Assembly (NCBI RefSeq): GCF_017352135.1
Contig: NZ_CP071455.1
Span: 620,001 to 684,000 of the forward strand
Length of the DNA: 64,000 bases
Source of the DNA: Rhizobium lentis
Lineage (GTDB): Bacteria > Pseudomonadota > Alphaproteobacteria > Rhizobiales > Rhizobiaceae
Reading direction: 5' to 3'
The position numbers and the translations under genes were made by a program. The notes below the pieces were generated by a model, which saw nothing but the letters and a program-made list of their open reading frames with translations, was not told where the DNA came from and ran no database searches. This document shows, piece by piece, positions 1 through 7,273 of the stretch (position 1 is the stretch's first letter; each line of letters begins with the position of its first letter).

Positions 1-251
1 TTCCGCAATTGACATGATCAAAACAAAATCAATGCGTTGTTCCTTCCACCGCAAACCGCGGGACACTGGCAAGCCAAACCCGAGCAGGCGGCCGAATGTG
101 GACCGGAGTTTTGCGACGATCGCCGCAAGGGAGGGCTTTTCGAAATCGCGCGGCTGGATATTATCTGCTGCGTCAGTCCAAGGACCAGGTGAGGCACTGC
201 CTCTGAATTACCGATTGCGAAGTTCGAAAGGTCAGCGGAGCTTGCACTGCC
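1..251. other. No gene recognised at left edge
   Basis: One short open frame crosses this stretch but its product is arginine/serine-rich, resembles nothing known to me and runs into the start of the next gene in another frame. I see no RNA gene, repeat or convincing promoter here. Confidence 0.5.
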
Positions 252-800
252 ATGAAATCATTCGTTCTGCTGATAGGCTTTCCCGGCGTCGGAAAGCTGA
301 CGATCGCGAAAGAGTTAAGCCCGCTCCTGGCTGCAAAAGTTATCGATAATCACTGGTTCAATAATCCAATACTGCGTCTGCTCGACGACGACGGGACGAC
401 ACCCCTTCCCAGCGGAATATGGAAATATACCGGCAGAGTCCGGCAAGCCGTCCTGGATGCGATTGTCGACCATGCCCCTCCTACTGCGAATTTCATCTTC
501 ACACATGCCGGATTGGGAGGGGATGAGCGCAGCATCCGCACCTTTCAGCAGATTGCCGACGCCGCCCGGCAATGCGAGGCGCTGCTGGTGCCGGTGCGAT
601 TGCTTTGCGATGAGGAGGAACTGGCGCGCCGCGTTACCATGCCGGCGCGTCGCGAGCGGTTGAAGTCGATTGACGCACAGGCCTCTAGGGAAAGGAGCAG
701 GCGAGCTCAGGTCCTCGATCCTCAACATCGATTTACCCTGAATTTGGATGTGACATCAAAGACCGCCGAAGCGAGCGCAGCGGCGATGATCATATCCTGA
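252..800 (+). CDS. Small P-loop ATPase/kinase of the shikimate-kinase-like type
   Basis: The 182-residue protein begins with a beta strand followed by a Walker A loop (G9-F-P-G-V-G-K15-L-T17). Leu after the Lys is seen in other small AAA/adenylate-kinase-like proteins of this group. A hydrophobic strand near residues 80-85 and the Arg-rich helix around 125-150 (ARRVTMPARRERLKS) fit the lid and arginine region of small nucleotide or small-molecule kinases. The substrate cannot be told from sequence. A weak ribosome binding site (GCGGAG) lies upstream. The gene stands alone, convergent with the broken DUF4304 gene. It is annotated in related genomes simply as an AAA-family ATPase; the fold is fairly sure, the function is not. 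Confidence 0.7.
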   Translation: MKSFVLLIGFPGVGKLTIAKELSPLLAAKVIDNHWFNNPILRLLDDDGTTPLPSGIWKYTGRVRQAVLDAIVDHAPPTANFIFTHAGLGGDERSIRTFQQIADAARQCEALLVPVRLLCDEEELARRVTMPARRERLKSIDAQASRERSRRAQVLDPQHRFTLNLDVTSKTAEASAAAMIIS

Positions 801-885
801 GCGTGGCAGCCGGAGACTTCGGTTCGCTTTCGTGCAACGATGTCGTCAACCCGCCGTAGCCAGGGGAAGTTCGCGTTGCGATGGT

Positions 886-1458
886 TCAGAGCGCAATTCC
901 ATTCTCGACCGCCCAAGCGCTAAAACGCTCTTTAGCGGCAGGTCTGGATGTGATTGCCGCTTGCAACCTTCGAGTGGCCTCCGCCTTGTCGCCCGCCAAC
1001 CAAGCTGCGCTGAACGATTTCAAAGATGGGCTATCCCTTAGGGCCGCGGCAACATGCGAGAGGTCGCGATGGATATCGAGCCAAGGCAGTCCGACCGACT
1101 GCATTTTCTCCACCAGATCAGCGGATATTGCGCTTAGGTTTACCCCTGGCTCAACGACCTACCAATGGTCTTGGCCATAGGCAAGACTTCCCAGCCTTTC
1201 TCGAATTGTAGACTCGTACTCCTTGGGCTTGCCGGCAGCTACCCCCTCTCCAGAGAGGGCTGCAACCGACGCCATGTAGACCCCGAGGTTTACAGTAAAT
1301 TGTCCCCTGTCGCCGAAATTGGAGCGACTTGCCTGGACATTGACAATCAACCAGTTTTCGCCGTCGGCTTTATGCCAATTTCGCCCGGATTTCTTAAAAC
1401 CGTGAGCTCGCAGCAGGTCCGCAAACCCAAGTTTGATAACGTCGTCAATGCGATCCAC
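886..1458 (-). pseudogene. DUF4304-type protein interrupted by an in-frame amber codon
   Basis: Read from 1458 down, the first 99 codons give a DUF4304-like N-terminus (MDRIDDVIKLGFADLLRAHG, then FKKSGRNWHK and a VNVQASRSNFG stretch). It ends at TAG (1161-1159) straight after ...GQDHW. Reading on in the same frame gives about 90 more codons without a stop (VVEPGVNLSAISADLVEKMQ and onward) to a stop at 886. Both halves together match the usual length of this family, and no frameshift is needed. The simplest explanation is a Trp or Gln codon turned into TAG. It is either a recent pseudogene, a truncated protein, or subject to readthrough. The function of DUF4304 proteins is unknown. Confidence 0.75.
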
Positions 1459-1488
1459 AATCCGCTCCTTGTCTCTTGCTTCAGCTGC

Positions 1489-2427
1489 TCACACCACCAG
1501 CATCCCCTGCCGCTCGGCAATCGTCACCACCGCGCGTGTCCCGGAGTTGAACTCTAGAAAATCCGCCTCGATGCCGTCGCTGAAAATGACGCCGTGTTCC
1601 GGCATTTCGGAGACGATGGTAAGCGGCTGGTTCTGGGAGACGAGACCGGCGACGATGCTCGTGCCGGTCGTGCGGCTGGGGAAGGGTTCGCGGACGAAAT
1701 AGCGCAGGTAATCCGCGTCCCAGGGGAAGGTCATGTCCAGCGCCTTTCGGTCGGGGTCGATGCCGAGCGCGCTTGCAGCTCCGAGCCAGCCGGAATAGAG
1801 GCTCTTCAGCCAGCCGGTCGAGCCCATGCCTGTGGAGACGATGATGCCGCTGGAGGACTGGCGCTCCTCGCGCTCCTCGGCGTGCAGGATGTAACGGGCC
1901 GAGGCGTGGCTTTGCGGGCCGATGAAGAGGTCGTTGACCGCGTGGATGACGGCGCCGGTGTTGAGCGTCGCCTTGGCCATGCTGACCCGCTTGATCGGCC
2001 GCTTGTTTTTCAGCGCCTCGCCGATCACTTTCGGAAGGCTCTTCGGATTGAAGGGAAGCAGCAGGCCGTCCCAGCGCTTGGGATCGGGATTGACGCCGAG
2101 GACCGGCTGCACGTCGAGATATTTCAGCGTGTTGGCGACGAGACCATCCTGGCCGAGCACGACGACGACATCGTCGGGGCCGAAGACGAAGTTCGCGAGG
2201 TAGCGGCGCTCCAGACGCTGGACGCGGGCGACGGCGCGAAGGCTCCCTTCCACGTCGGCGATGGCAGCTTCGTACCGCTTCTTTTCGGCGAGATAATCGC
2301 TGAAATCGGCGCCGAGATGCTCGACGTAAAACTGTGCCTGCTGCACCGTGTTGTAGCGGGCGATGAGTTCGTCGAGCCGGGTCGGCCTGACGACCAGGAT
2401 GATCTTGCGTTCGTCAGAGGCCGGCAC
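1489..2427 (-). CDS. NAD-kinase-like (NADK/diacylglycerol kinase fold) enzyme
   Basis: The 312-residue protein has the main landmarks of the NAD kinase fold: a GQDGL motif at residues 92-96 in place of the usual GGDGT, an ND pair (N165-D166) where NAD kinases have NE, and STGMGSTGW (198-206) matching the conserved STPTGSTAY loop. The first 80 residues are helical and do not look like standard NadK. The altered GGDG and NE motifs suggest a different phosphoryl acceptor or reduced activity. Relatives are often labelled 'sugar kinase'; I would not assign a substrate. Its start overlaps the end of the SPFH gene by 14 bases, so the two are one transcription unit, divergent from the NrtR-type regulator. 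Confidence 0.75.
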   Translation of the reverse strand: MPASDERKIILVVRPTRLDELIARYNTVQQAQFYVEHLGADFSDYLAEKKRYEAAIADVEGSLRAVARVQRLERRYLANFVFGPDDVVVVLGQDGLVANTLKYLDVQPVLGVNPDPKRWDGLLLPFNPKSLPKVIGEALKNKRPIKRVSMAKATLNTGAVIHAVNDLFIGPQSHASARYILHAEEREERQSSSGIIVSTGMGSTGWLKSLYSGWLGAASALGIDPDRKALDMTFPWDADYLRYFVREPFPSRTTGTSIVAGLVSQNQPLTIVSEMPEHGVIFSDGIEADFLEFNSGTRAVVTIAERQGMLVV

Positions 2428-3448
2428 GATCCTTGCCCTCCTGCGGCTGCAATATCTCCCTCAGAAGATCGGGCGAGACGTTCAGCTGGCCGATCTTCGT
2501 CGCATTGTCGGCGAGGTCGCGGAAGGCGAGCGCCATCAGCTGACCCGGCTGCATGCCGACCGAGGCGAGCGCCTGCAGCACTTTCGGATCGGCCTCTTCG
2601 AAGGATTTCATCATCGCCGTCATCGCATAGGCCTGGGCGTCGGCCTCGGCCCGGGCGTTGGCCGCCGACAGTGTCACCAGTTCGCGGTTCTGCTCCTCGA
2701 GCGCGATCTTGCCGGCCATCTCTTCCCGCCGGATCTGCAGCTGCCGCTCCTGCACGGCGCGTTCGGCCTCCATCTGGGCTTCGCGCACCTGCCGCCTCTT
2801 ATTCTCCAGCGTGATCTCGGTGGCGATCTCGTTTTCCTTGATCGTCCGCTCCTGTTCGATCGCGGCGTTGCGCCTGGTATAGATGGCTTCGTCGGCCTGG
2901 CGGAGCAGGGCTTCGCGCGCATGCGCTTCCAGCGCCTTTGATGTCTCGGCCTTCGGCATGACGGCGAGCAACGACAGGCCGAGGATCTCGAGGCCAAGCG
3001 CTTCGATCGTCGGATGGACCTTGAGAGCTTCCGCCACGCCGGCGACGAGGGCCTCGCCCGAGGCCAGCACTTCCTTGAGCGACAGTGTCTGAACCTCGGC
3101 CCGCATGGCCACCTGAACGCGGTCGATCACCCGGGTCGAAAGCTTCTGCGGATCTTCCGAGACGTAGGCACCCCTACGGTCGAGCGTGAAGTTCAAAAGT
3201 GCCGCCGTGCGGCGCGGCTCGGCGATGCGGTAGGTGATCTGCCCCTGCACCGTCACTTCCTGGAAGTCCGATGTCACCAGGGGAAAGATGAAAGGATCGT
3301 TGACGCTCGCTGTCGGCACCAGCACGAGGGAGCTCGACGGCGAAAAGTGCCAGAAGGCCAGGCCCGCGCCTTCGCGGATGACATTGCCATTCTGATATTG
3401 GATGACGTATTGCGTGGGTTCCGTCTTAATGAAGCGCAGTCCGAACAT
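2414..3448 (-). CDS. SPFH-domain (stomatin/prohibitin/flotillin-type) protein
   Basis: The frame opens further upstream, but the ATG at 3448 (MFGLRFIKTEP) has a purine-rich GGGAAA site and gives 344 residues. Residues about 5-170 form an SPFH domain (FIKTEPTQYVIQYQNG, then QEVTVQGQITYRIAEP). Residues about 170-290 are very rich in Glu, Arg and Ala and should form a long coiled coil (AIEQERTIKENEIATEITLE region). There is no clear transmembrane helix at the start, so membrane association would be peripheral. SPFH proteins oligomerise into membrane-bound cages or scaffolds. The co-transcribed NAD-kinase-like gene and the divergent NrtR-type regulator suggest that expression responds to a nucleotide such as ADP-ribose; that is inference. 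Confidence 0.8.
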   Translation of the reverse strand: MFGLRFIKTEPTQYVIQYQNGNVIREGAGLAFWHFSPSSSLVLVPTASVNDPFIFPLVTSDFQEVTVQGQITYRIAEPRRTAALLNFTLDRRGAYVSEDPQKLSTRVIDRVQVAMRAEVQTLSLKEVLASGEALVAGVAEALKVHPTIEALGLEILGLSLLAVMPKAETSKALEAHAREALLRQADEAIYTRRNAAIEQERTIKENEIATEITLENKRRQVREAQMEAERAVQERQLQIRREEMAGKIALEEQNRELVTLSAANARAEADAQAYAMTAMMKSFEEADPKVLQALASVGMQPGQLMALAFRDLADNATKIGQLNVSPDLLREILQPQEGKDRAGL

Positions 3449-3507
3449 ATCCGTTTCCCTATTCCCGACACGAGCCCCTCGCTCGTGTCGTAAAGGAGAA
3501 AACATGA

Positions 3508-3552
3508 CTTAGTGATAAATGTCAACTAACTTAGTTGAAGATTTACACTAAG
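3508..3552. promoter_or_regulatory. Nested palindrome, probable operator of the NrtR-type regulator
   Basis: A perfect 17-base palindrome (3522-3538, arms TCAACTAA / TTAGTTGA around C3530) lies inside an outer inverted repeat (CTTAGTG at 3508-3514 and CACTAAG at 3546-3552). Both are centred on base 3530. It lies between the SPFH start (3448) and the regulator start (3577), so it can control both divergent genes. The repeated TTAGT half-element suggests two bound dimers or a tetramer. Confidence 0.7.
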
Positions 3553-3576
3553 GCTGACCCATGCTATCTTCCGATC

Positions 3577-4272
3577 ATGACGACCCATGACAATGACGCC
3601 TTCAAACCGATCGCGACCATCGATCTCGCGATCTTCTCGCTGTCGCCGGCCGGGCTTTCCGTGCTGCTCGTGCGGCGGGCGAACGCGCCTTTTGCCGGCG
3701 AATGGGCCTTGCCCGGCGGCTGGATCCACATCGACGAGGATATCGATCTGGAGGCTGCCGCGCGCCGCGTGCTGAAGGAAAAGACCGGCGTCGAGACACC
3801 CTATCTCGAACAGCTGCAAACGACTGGGAGCGCCGGCCGGGACCCGAGGGGCTGGAGCATCAGCATCGTCTATATCGCGTTGCTTTCGTCCGACGATGTG
3901 GCGGAACGGCAGGATGCGATGGCCGAGGAGGCCGAATGGCGGCCGGTCGAGGGTGACGGCGTCGGCATTCCCATCGCTTTCGACCACGCATCGCTACTCA
4001 AGGAGGCGCTCGTCCGCATCCGCAGCAAGGTTGAATATTCGAGCCTGCCCGGCCATCTGCTGCCTGTCCGTTTCACATTGAGCGAGCTGCAATCGGTCTA
4101 TGAGAGCCTTCTCGGCCGCAAGCTCGACAAATCGGCTTTTCGAAAGCGCATGGCCGAAGCCGATTTCCTCGAGCCGGTGGAGGGCGAAATGCGCCGGGCG
4201 AGCAATCGGCCCGCCCAGGTGTTTCGCTTGAAGGACACCCAGTCGCTGACGCTGTTCGACCGAAAGATTTAG
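3577..4272 (+). CDS. NrtR-type transcriptional regulator (degenerate Nudix domain + winged helix)
   Basis: A TTG-initiated version of the frame would begin inside the palindrome, so I take the ATG at 3577 (MTTHDNDAFK), giving 231 residues. Residues 10-140 are a Nudix fold, but the Nudix box (ALPGGW then AARRVLKEKTGV) has Val65 and Lys69 where hydrolases have metal-binding Glu; only Glu68 remains. Residues about 155-231 (FTLSELQSVYESLLGRKLDK... then RPAQVFRL) match the winged-helix half of NrtR regulators. NrtR proteins bind ADP-ribose and repress NAD metabolism genes. The lost glutamates argue for a sensor that does not hydrolyse its ligand. Its likely targets are its own gene and the divergent SPFH/NAD-kinase-like pair. 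Confidence 0.8.
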   Translation: MTTHDNDAFKPIATIDLAIFSLSPAGLSVLLVRRANAPFAGEWALPGGWIHIDEDIDLEAAARRVLKEKTGVETPYLEQLQTTGSAGRDPRGWSISIVYIALLSSDDVAERQDAMAEEAEWRPVEGDGVGIPIAFDHASLLKEALVRIRSKVEYSSLPGHLLPVRFTLSELQSVYESLLGRKLDKSAFRKRMAEADFLEPVEGEMRRASNRPAQVFRLKDTQSLTLFDRKI

Positions 4273-4407
4273 CCTCTGCACCCTTTCGGGCGCGGGAAGA
4301 TGGGTCGACGATCTCTTTCGAACCTCCAGACAGGCTGATGCGGAACAATGATGGTCCGGCGAGGTTGTGCATGGGCTAACCGTGCAACATCCCAAGGAGG
4401 ATATAAG

Positions 4408-4728
4408 ATGCGTATGAAACTCGTAGCAGCTTCGCTTTTCGCTCTCGGCTTGGCCACGTCGGCCTTCGCCCAGTCCAATCCGGCTCCGGCCGGCGCCACG
4501 ATCGACAAGAATGCCGCCGATCAGGGCGGCGGAGCGAGCGGCGACATGAAAGCCAAGAAGCCGATGGCGACGGACACCACCACGACCGGCTCAACCACCA
4601 GCGGCACGATGAAAATGGACAAGACCAAGTGCCCGAACCCGGTCAACAACTCCGCCAATCTCCAGACACAGGGCGGCACCAGCAACGCCACCCCGATGGA
4701 CGAAGCCTGCGCAGCTCACAACAACTGA
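4408..4728 (+). CDS. Small exported protein, Thr/Ser/Ala-rich, function unknown
   Basis: A strong ribosome binding site (AAGGAGG) sits eight bases before ATG 4408, so longer upstream starts are rejected. The 106-residue product has a clear Sec signal peptide (MRMKLVAASLFALGLATSAF, cleavage after AFA). The mature region is low in complexity: alternating Asp/Lys, a run of threonines (DTTTTGSTTSG), then a C-terminal part with two cysteines (TKCPNPV, DEACAAH) that could form one disulfide. It is expected to be periplasmic. Similar short proteins are common in Rhizobium as hypotheticals. It is single-gene, followed by a terminator at 4748. Confidence 0.75.
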   Translation: MRMKLVAASLFALGLATSAFAQSNPAPAGATIDKNAADQGGGASGDMKAKKPMATDTTTTGSTTSGTMKMDKTKCPNPVNNSANLQTQGGTSNATPMDEACAAHNN

Positions 4729-4747
4729 GCCGCTTCTTGCAACAACA

Positions 4748-4767
4748 ACCCCGCTTCGGCGGGGTTC
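4748..4767 (+). terminator. Rho-independent-like terminator after the small exported protein
   Basis: A perfect 8-base-pair stem (AACCCCGC / GCGGGGTT) closes a TTCG tetraloop, followed by CTTGCT. The T-tract is short but the stem is very stable and lies 20 bases after the stop codon. Confidence 0.75.
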
Positions 4768-4795
4768 TTGCTGCCGGCTCTTTCCTGTAGTGTTA

Positions 4796-4824
4796 TTGAC
4801 TCGCCGAAAGGTCGTTGCTATGAA
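4796..4824 (+). promoter_or_regulatory. Sigma-70-type promoter of the fructan operon
   Basis: A TTGACT -35 hexamer (4796-4801) and a TATGAA -10 hexamer (4819-4824) are separated by exactly 17 bases. The palindromic operator begins at the next base. Transcription would start near 4831, about 23 bases before the LacI-type gene. Confidence 0.7.
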
Positions 4825-4844
4825 TTGGGTAATCGATAACCCAA
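4825..4844. promoter_or_regulatory. LacI-type operator overlapping the transcription start
   Basis: A 20-base palindrome (arms TTGGGT / ACCCAA, core ATCGAT) matches its reverse complement at 18 of 20 positions and is centred on a CG pair, as is typical of LacI-family sites. Its position directly after the -10 box would block initiation when occupied, giving autoregulation of the whole operon. Confidence 0.7.
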
Positions 4845-4853
4845 GCGCAGCCC

Positions 4854-5858
4854 ATGACCGCCTCACTCAACGACATAGCCGCCCGTGCAGGCGTTTCCGT
4901 CAAGACGGTGTCGGGCGCGCTGCACGGCGGTTCGGCGCGGATGTCGGAGGACACACGACAGCGCATCAAGGAGATCGCGGAAGAGCTCGGCTACGTCACC
5001 AACTTCGCCGCCCGCAGCATGCGGCAGGGCTGGATGCCGCTCGTCGGCCTCATCGCGGATGATCTAATCACATCACCATTCGCAACCGAGATCATCCGGG
5101 GGCTCGACGGCGCGGTCCGCGCCGCAGACATGGCCGTCTTCGCGATGACCCTCGGCGGCCACCGGAGCGTGGCATCGATCCTCGACGAGATGCGCCGCTT
5201 TCGCCCGAGAGCGATCGCCTATGCCGCCATGTATCACAAGAGCGTCGACCTGCCGCGCGAATTTGCCGATGCGGTTGGCGTCATGATCAACTGCCGGGAC
5301 GCCAACGACCGTGTAACCTCGCTGGTGCCTGATGAAACCGGCGCCGCGGTCGAGATTACGAACCACCTAATAGACGCGGGCCGACGCAATATCGCCTTCC
5401 TCAATCTGCCGGGGCTGCTCGCCGGCGAACTGCGCGAACTTGGCTTCCGGCAGGCGCTCGATCACGCCGGCATCGATGGGGCAGGGGCTGTCGTCCTGCC
5501 TGCGGTCAGCAAGGCGGTCTACAGCGATCGCGCCCACAGTCTCGTGCCGACGCATGTCCATGACCTCATCAACCGCTCCCGCCGTCCTGACGCCATCCTG
5601 TGCGGCAATGACCGTGTAGCCATGGAAGTCTACGCCGCGCTGCGCCGTGCAGGCGCGACCATTCCCGACGACGTTGCGGTTGCGAGTTTCGACAACCAGG
5701 TCGAAATCGCCTCCCGCCTCGATCCGCCGCTCACCACGATGGCACTGCCGCATAGGGCAATGGGCCGTCAGGCGGCCCAAATCCTGCTTGCCGAAGACCG
5801 GTCGCCGGTCGGAGTGCAGAAACTGCCGTTCCAGCTGGTGGAGCGGGCATCCGTGTAA
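4854..5858 (+). CDS. LacI-family transcriptional regulator of the GH32 operon
   Basis: The 334-residue protein starts with a LacI helix-turn-helix (residues 5-25, LNDIAARAGVSVKTVSGALHG) and hinge helix (NFAARSMRQG). A periplasmic-binding-protein-like ligand domain follows from about residue 60 (PLVGLIADDL) to the end, with the usual NDRVAMEVYAALRRAG and VASFDNQ segments. It is the first gene of an operon with a fructan-type importer and a GH32 hydrolase, with only 34 bases to the next gene, so it probably senses a fructose-containing sugar. No Shine-Dalgarno is obvious before ATG 4854, which lies 10 bases after the operator. Confidence 0.85.
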   Translation: MTASLNDIAARAGVSVKTVSGALHGGSARMSEDTRQRIKEIAEELGYVTNFAARSMRQGWMPLVGLIADDLITSPFATEIIRGLDGAVRAADMAVFAMTLGGHRSVASILDEMRRFRPRAIAYAAMYHKSVDLPREFADAVGVMINCRDANDRVTSLVPDETGAAVEITNHLIDAGRRNIAFLNLPGLLAGELRELGFRQALDHAGIDGAGAVVLPAVSKAVYSDRAHSLVPTHVHDLINRSRRPDAILCGNDRVAMEVYAALRRAGATIPDDVAVASFDNQVEIASRLDPPLTTMALPHRAMGRQAAQILLAEDRSPVGVQKLPFQLVERASV

Positions 5859-5892
5859 ATTGAGTCAGCCATTCTATTGAGGAGGAATTCAA

Positions 5893-7185
5893 ATGGGTAA
5901 ACGTTTACTTTGGTCTCTGATCTTGTCCTCGGCGCTGACCGCCACATGGGCTGACGCAGCCGAGAAGACCGCCGTCCAGGTCATGCACCAGGGCGATCCC
6001 GGCTTCGTTGCCGCCTATGGCAAAGTGGCGGAGCGTTTCGAGGCTGCCAATCCCGATGTCGACATCCAGTTCATCTACGCGCCGCACGATGCCTATAATG
6101 AGAAGTTCAGCGCAGCCGTCATGGCCAAACAGCTGCCCGACGTCATGGAACTCGATGCGCCGTTCCTCGCCAATTACGTCTGGTCGGGATATCTGCAGCC
6201 CCTCAAGCCGCTGGTCGACAAGGACTTGCTCGACGACATGACGGAGTCCAACATCGCCCAGGGGACATACCCGATCGATAAGGATCTCTATGCGATCGGT
6301 CTGACAGATTCCTCGGTCGTTCTCTATGGCAACAAGAAATATCTCGAAGCAATCGGCGCCCGTATCCCGAAGTCCGTCGACGATGCGTGGACCCGCGAAG
6401 AATTTGAGGGCTATCTCGAAAAGCTTTCGAAACTCGACGGCGTGAAGTGGCCGATCGACACCTTCCGCGGCTACGGCATCAAGACCGAATGGATCACCTA
6501 TGCCTATGGACCCATCCTGCAGTCTGCCGGCTGCGATCTGATCGACCGCAAGGCCTGGAAATCGGAGGGCACGCTCGACAGCGACGCCTGCGCCGATGCG
6601 CTCGCCATGATGCAGAAATGGGTCAAGAACGGCTGGGTCGTGCCGCAATCGGCCGGGACCAATCAGTTCTTCGCCGAAGGCAATCCGGCAGCCCTGGCTC
6701 TCGGCGGGCACTGGGTCTACGCAGAGGCCGCCGCGACGATGAAGGACAATATCGTCGTCCTGCCGCTCCCGAAGTTCGGCACGAAGGGCGCGAGTCCCAA
6801 CGGCACGTGGATCTGGGCGATCACCAAGACGTCGAAACATCCCGACATCGCGGCAAAATTCATCAGCTTCATGCTGAAGGACAAGGAATACCGCGCCTAT
6901 GTCGCAAGCCAGTCCGGCTATCCCGGTTTGAAGAGCTTCGCCGCCGAATCTCCGCTCTATGCCGCCGGCGGCCCGATGGCGATCGCCTTCGAACAGGCAT
7001 CGAAGACGGCCATCGCCCGCCCGCCGCATCCGGCCTACCCCACAATCACCTCGGCCTTCATGCAGGCCGTCGACGAGGCTTTCAATGGCGGCGATCCCAA
7101 GGAGGCGCTGACGTCCGCCGCCAGGAAGATCGATCAGGATATCGAGGACAATGACGGCTATCCGCCGTTCGGTGACGAGCAGTAA
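5893..7185 (+). CDS. CUT1 ABC sugar-binding protein (fructan/sucrose operon)
   Basis: The start has a strong GAGGAGG site. The 430-residue protein has a Sec signal peptide ending near ATWADA (residues 1-23). The body is an extracellular solute-binding protein family 1 fold: VQVMHQGDPGFVAAYGKVAE early on, the typical DVMELDAPFL segment near residue 83, the LALGGHWVYAEA glycan-site strand, and WIWAITKTSKHPDIAAKF toward the C-terminus. It should deliver a di- or oligosaccharide in the periplasm to the two permeases that follow. The GH32 enzyme in the same operon makes sucrose, raffinose or short fructans the likely ligands; this is inference from context. Confidence 0.85.
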   Translation: MGKRLLWSLILSSALTATWADAAEKTAVQVMHQGDPGFVAAYGKVAERFEAANPDVDIQFIYAPHDAYNEKFSAAVMAKQLPDVMELDAPFLANYVWSGYLQPLKPLVDKDLLDDMTESNIAQGTYPIDKDLYAIGLTDSSVVLYGNKKYLEAIGARIPKSVDDAWTREEFEGYLEKLSKLDGVKWPIDTFRGYGIKTEWITYAYGPILQSAGCDLIDRKAWKSEGTLDSDACADALAMMQKWVKNGWVVPQSAGTNQFFAEGNPAALALGGHWVYAEAAATMKDNIVVLPLPKFGTKGASPNGTWIWAITKTSKHPDIAAKFISFMLKDKEYRAYVASQSGYPGLKSFAAESPLYAAGGPMAIAFEQASKTAIARPPHPAYPTITSAFMQAVDEAFNGGDPKEALTSAARKIDQDIEDNDGYPPFGDEQ

Positions 7186-7206
7186 CCGCCATAGTCCGGC
7201 AGGTAA

Positions 7207-7240
7207 TGCCTTGCGATGTCCAATTGGGCATCGCAAGGCA
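7207..7240 (+). promoter_or_regulatory. Intercistronic hairpin between binding protein and permease
   Basis: A perfect 12-base-pair stem (arms 7207-7218 and 7229-7240) with a 10-base loop lies 22 bases after the binding-protein stop. There is no T-tract. By analogy with malE-malF it probably protects the 3' end of the binding-protein message and lowers permease expression. Confidence 0.65.
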
Positions 7241-7273
7241 GGACGGGCATCAAGCGTGGAGAGGAGGAGCGAC

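Noticed and set aside
1594..2814. 406-codon open frame opposite the NAD-kinase-like gene
   Set aside because: It is the antisense shadow of two genes with clear domains; its product is Arg/Pro/Ala-rich with no family features.
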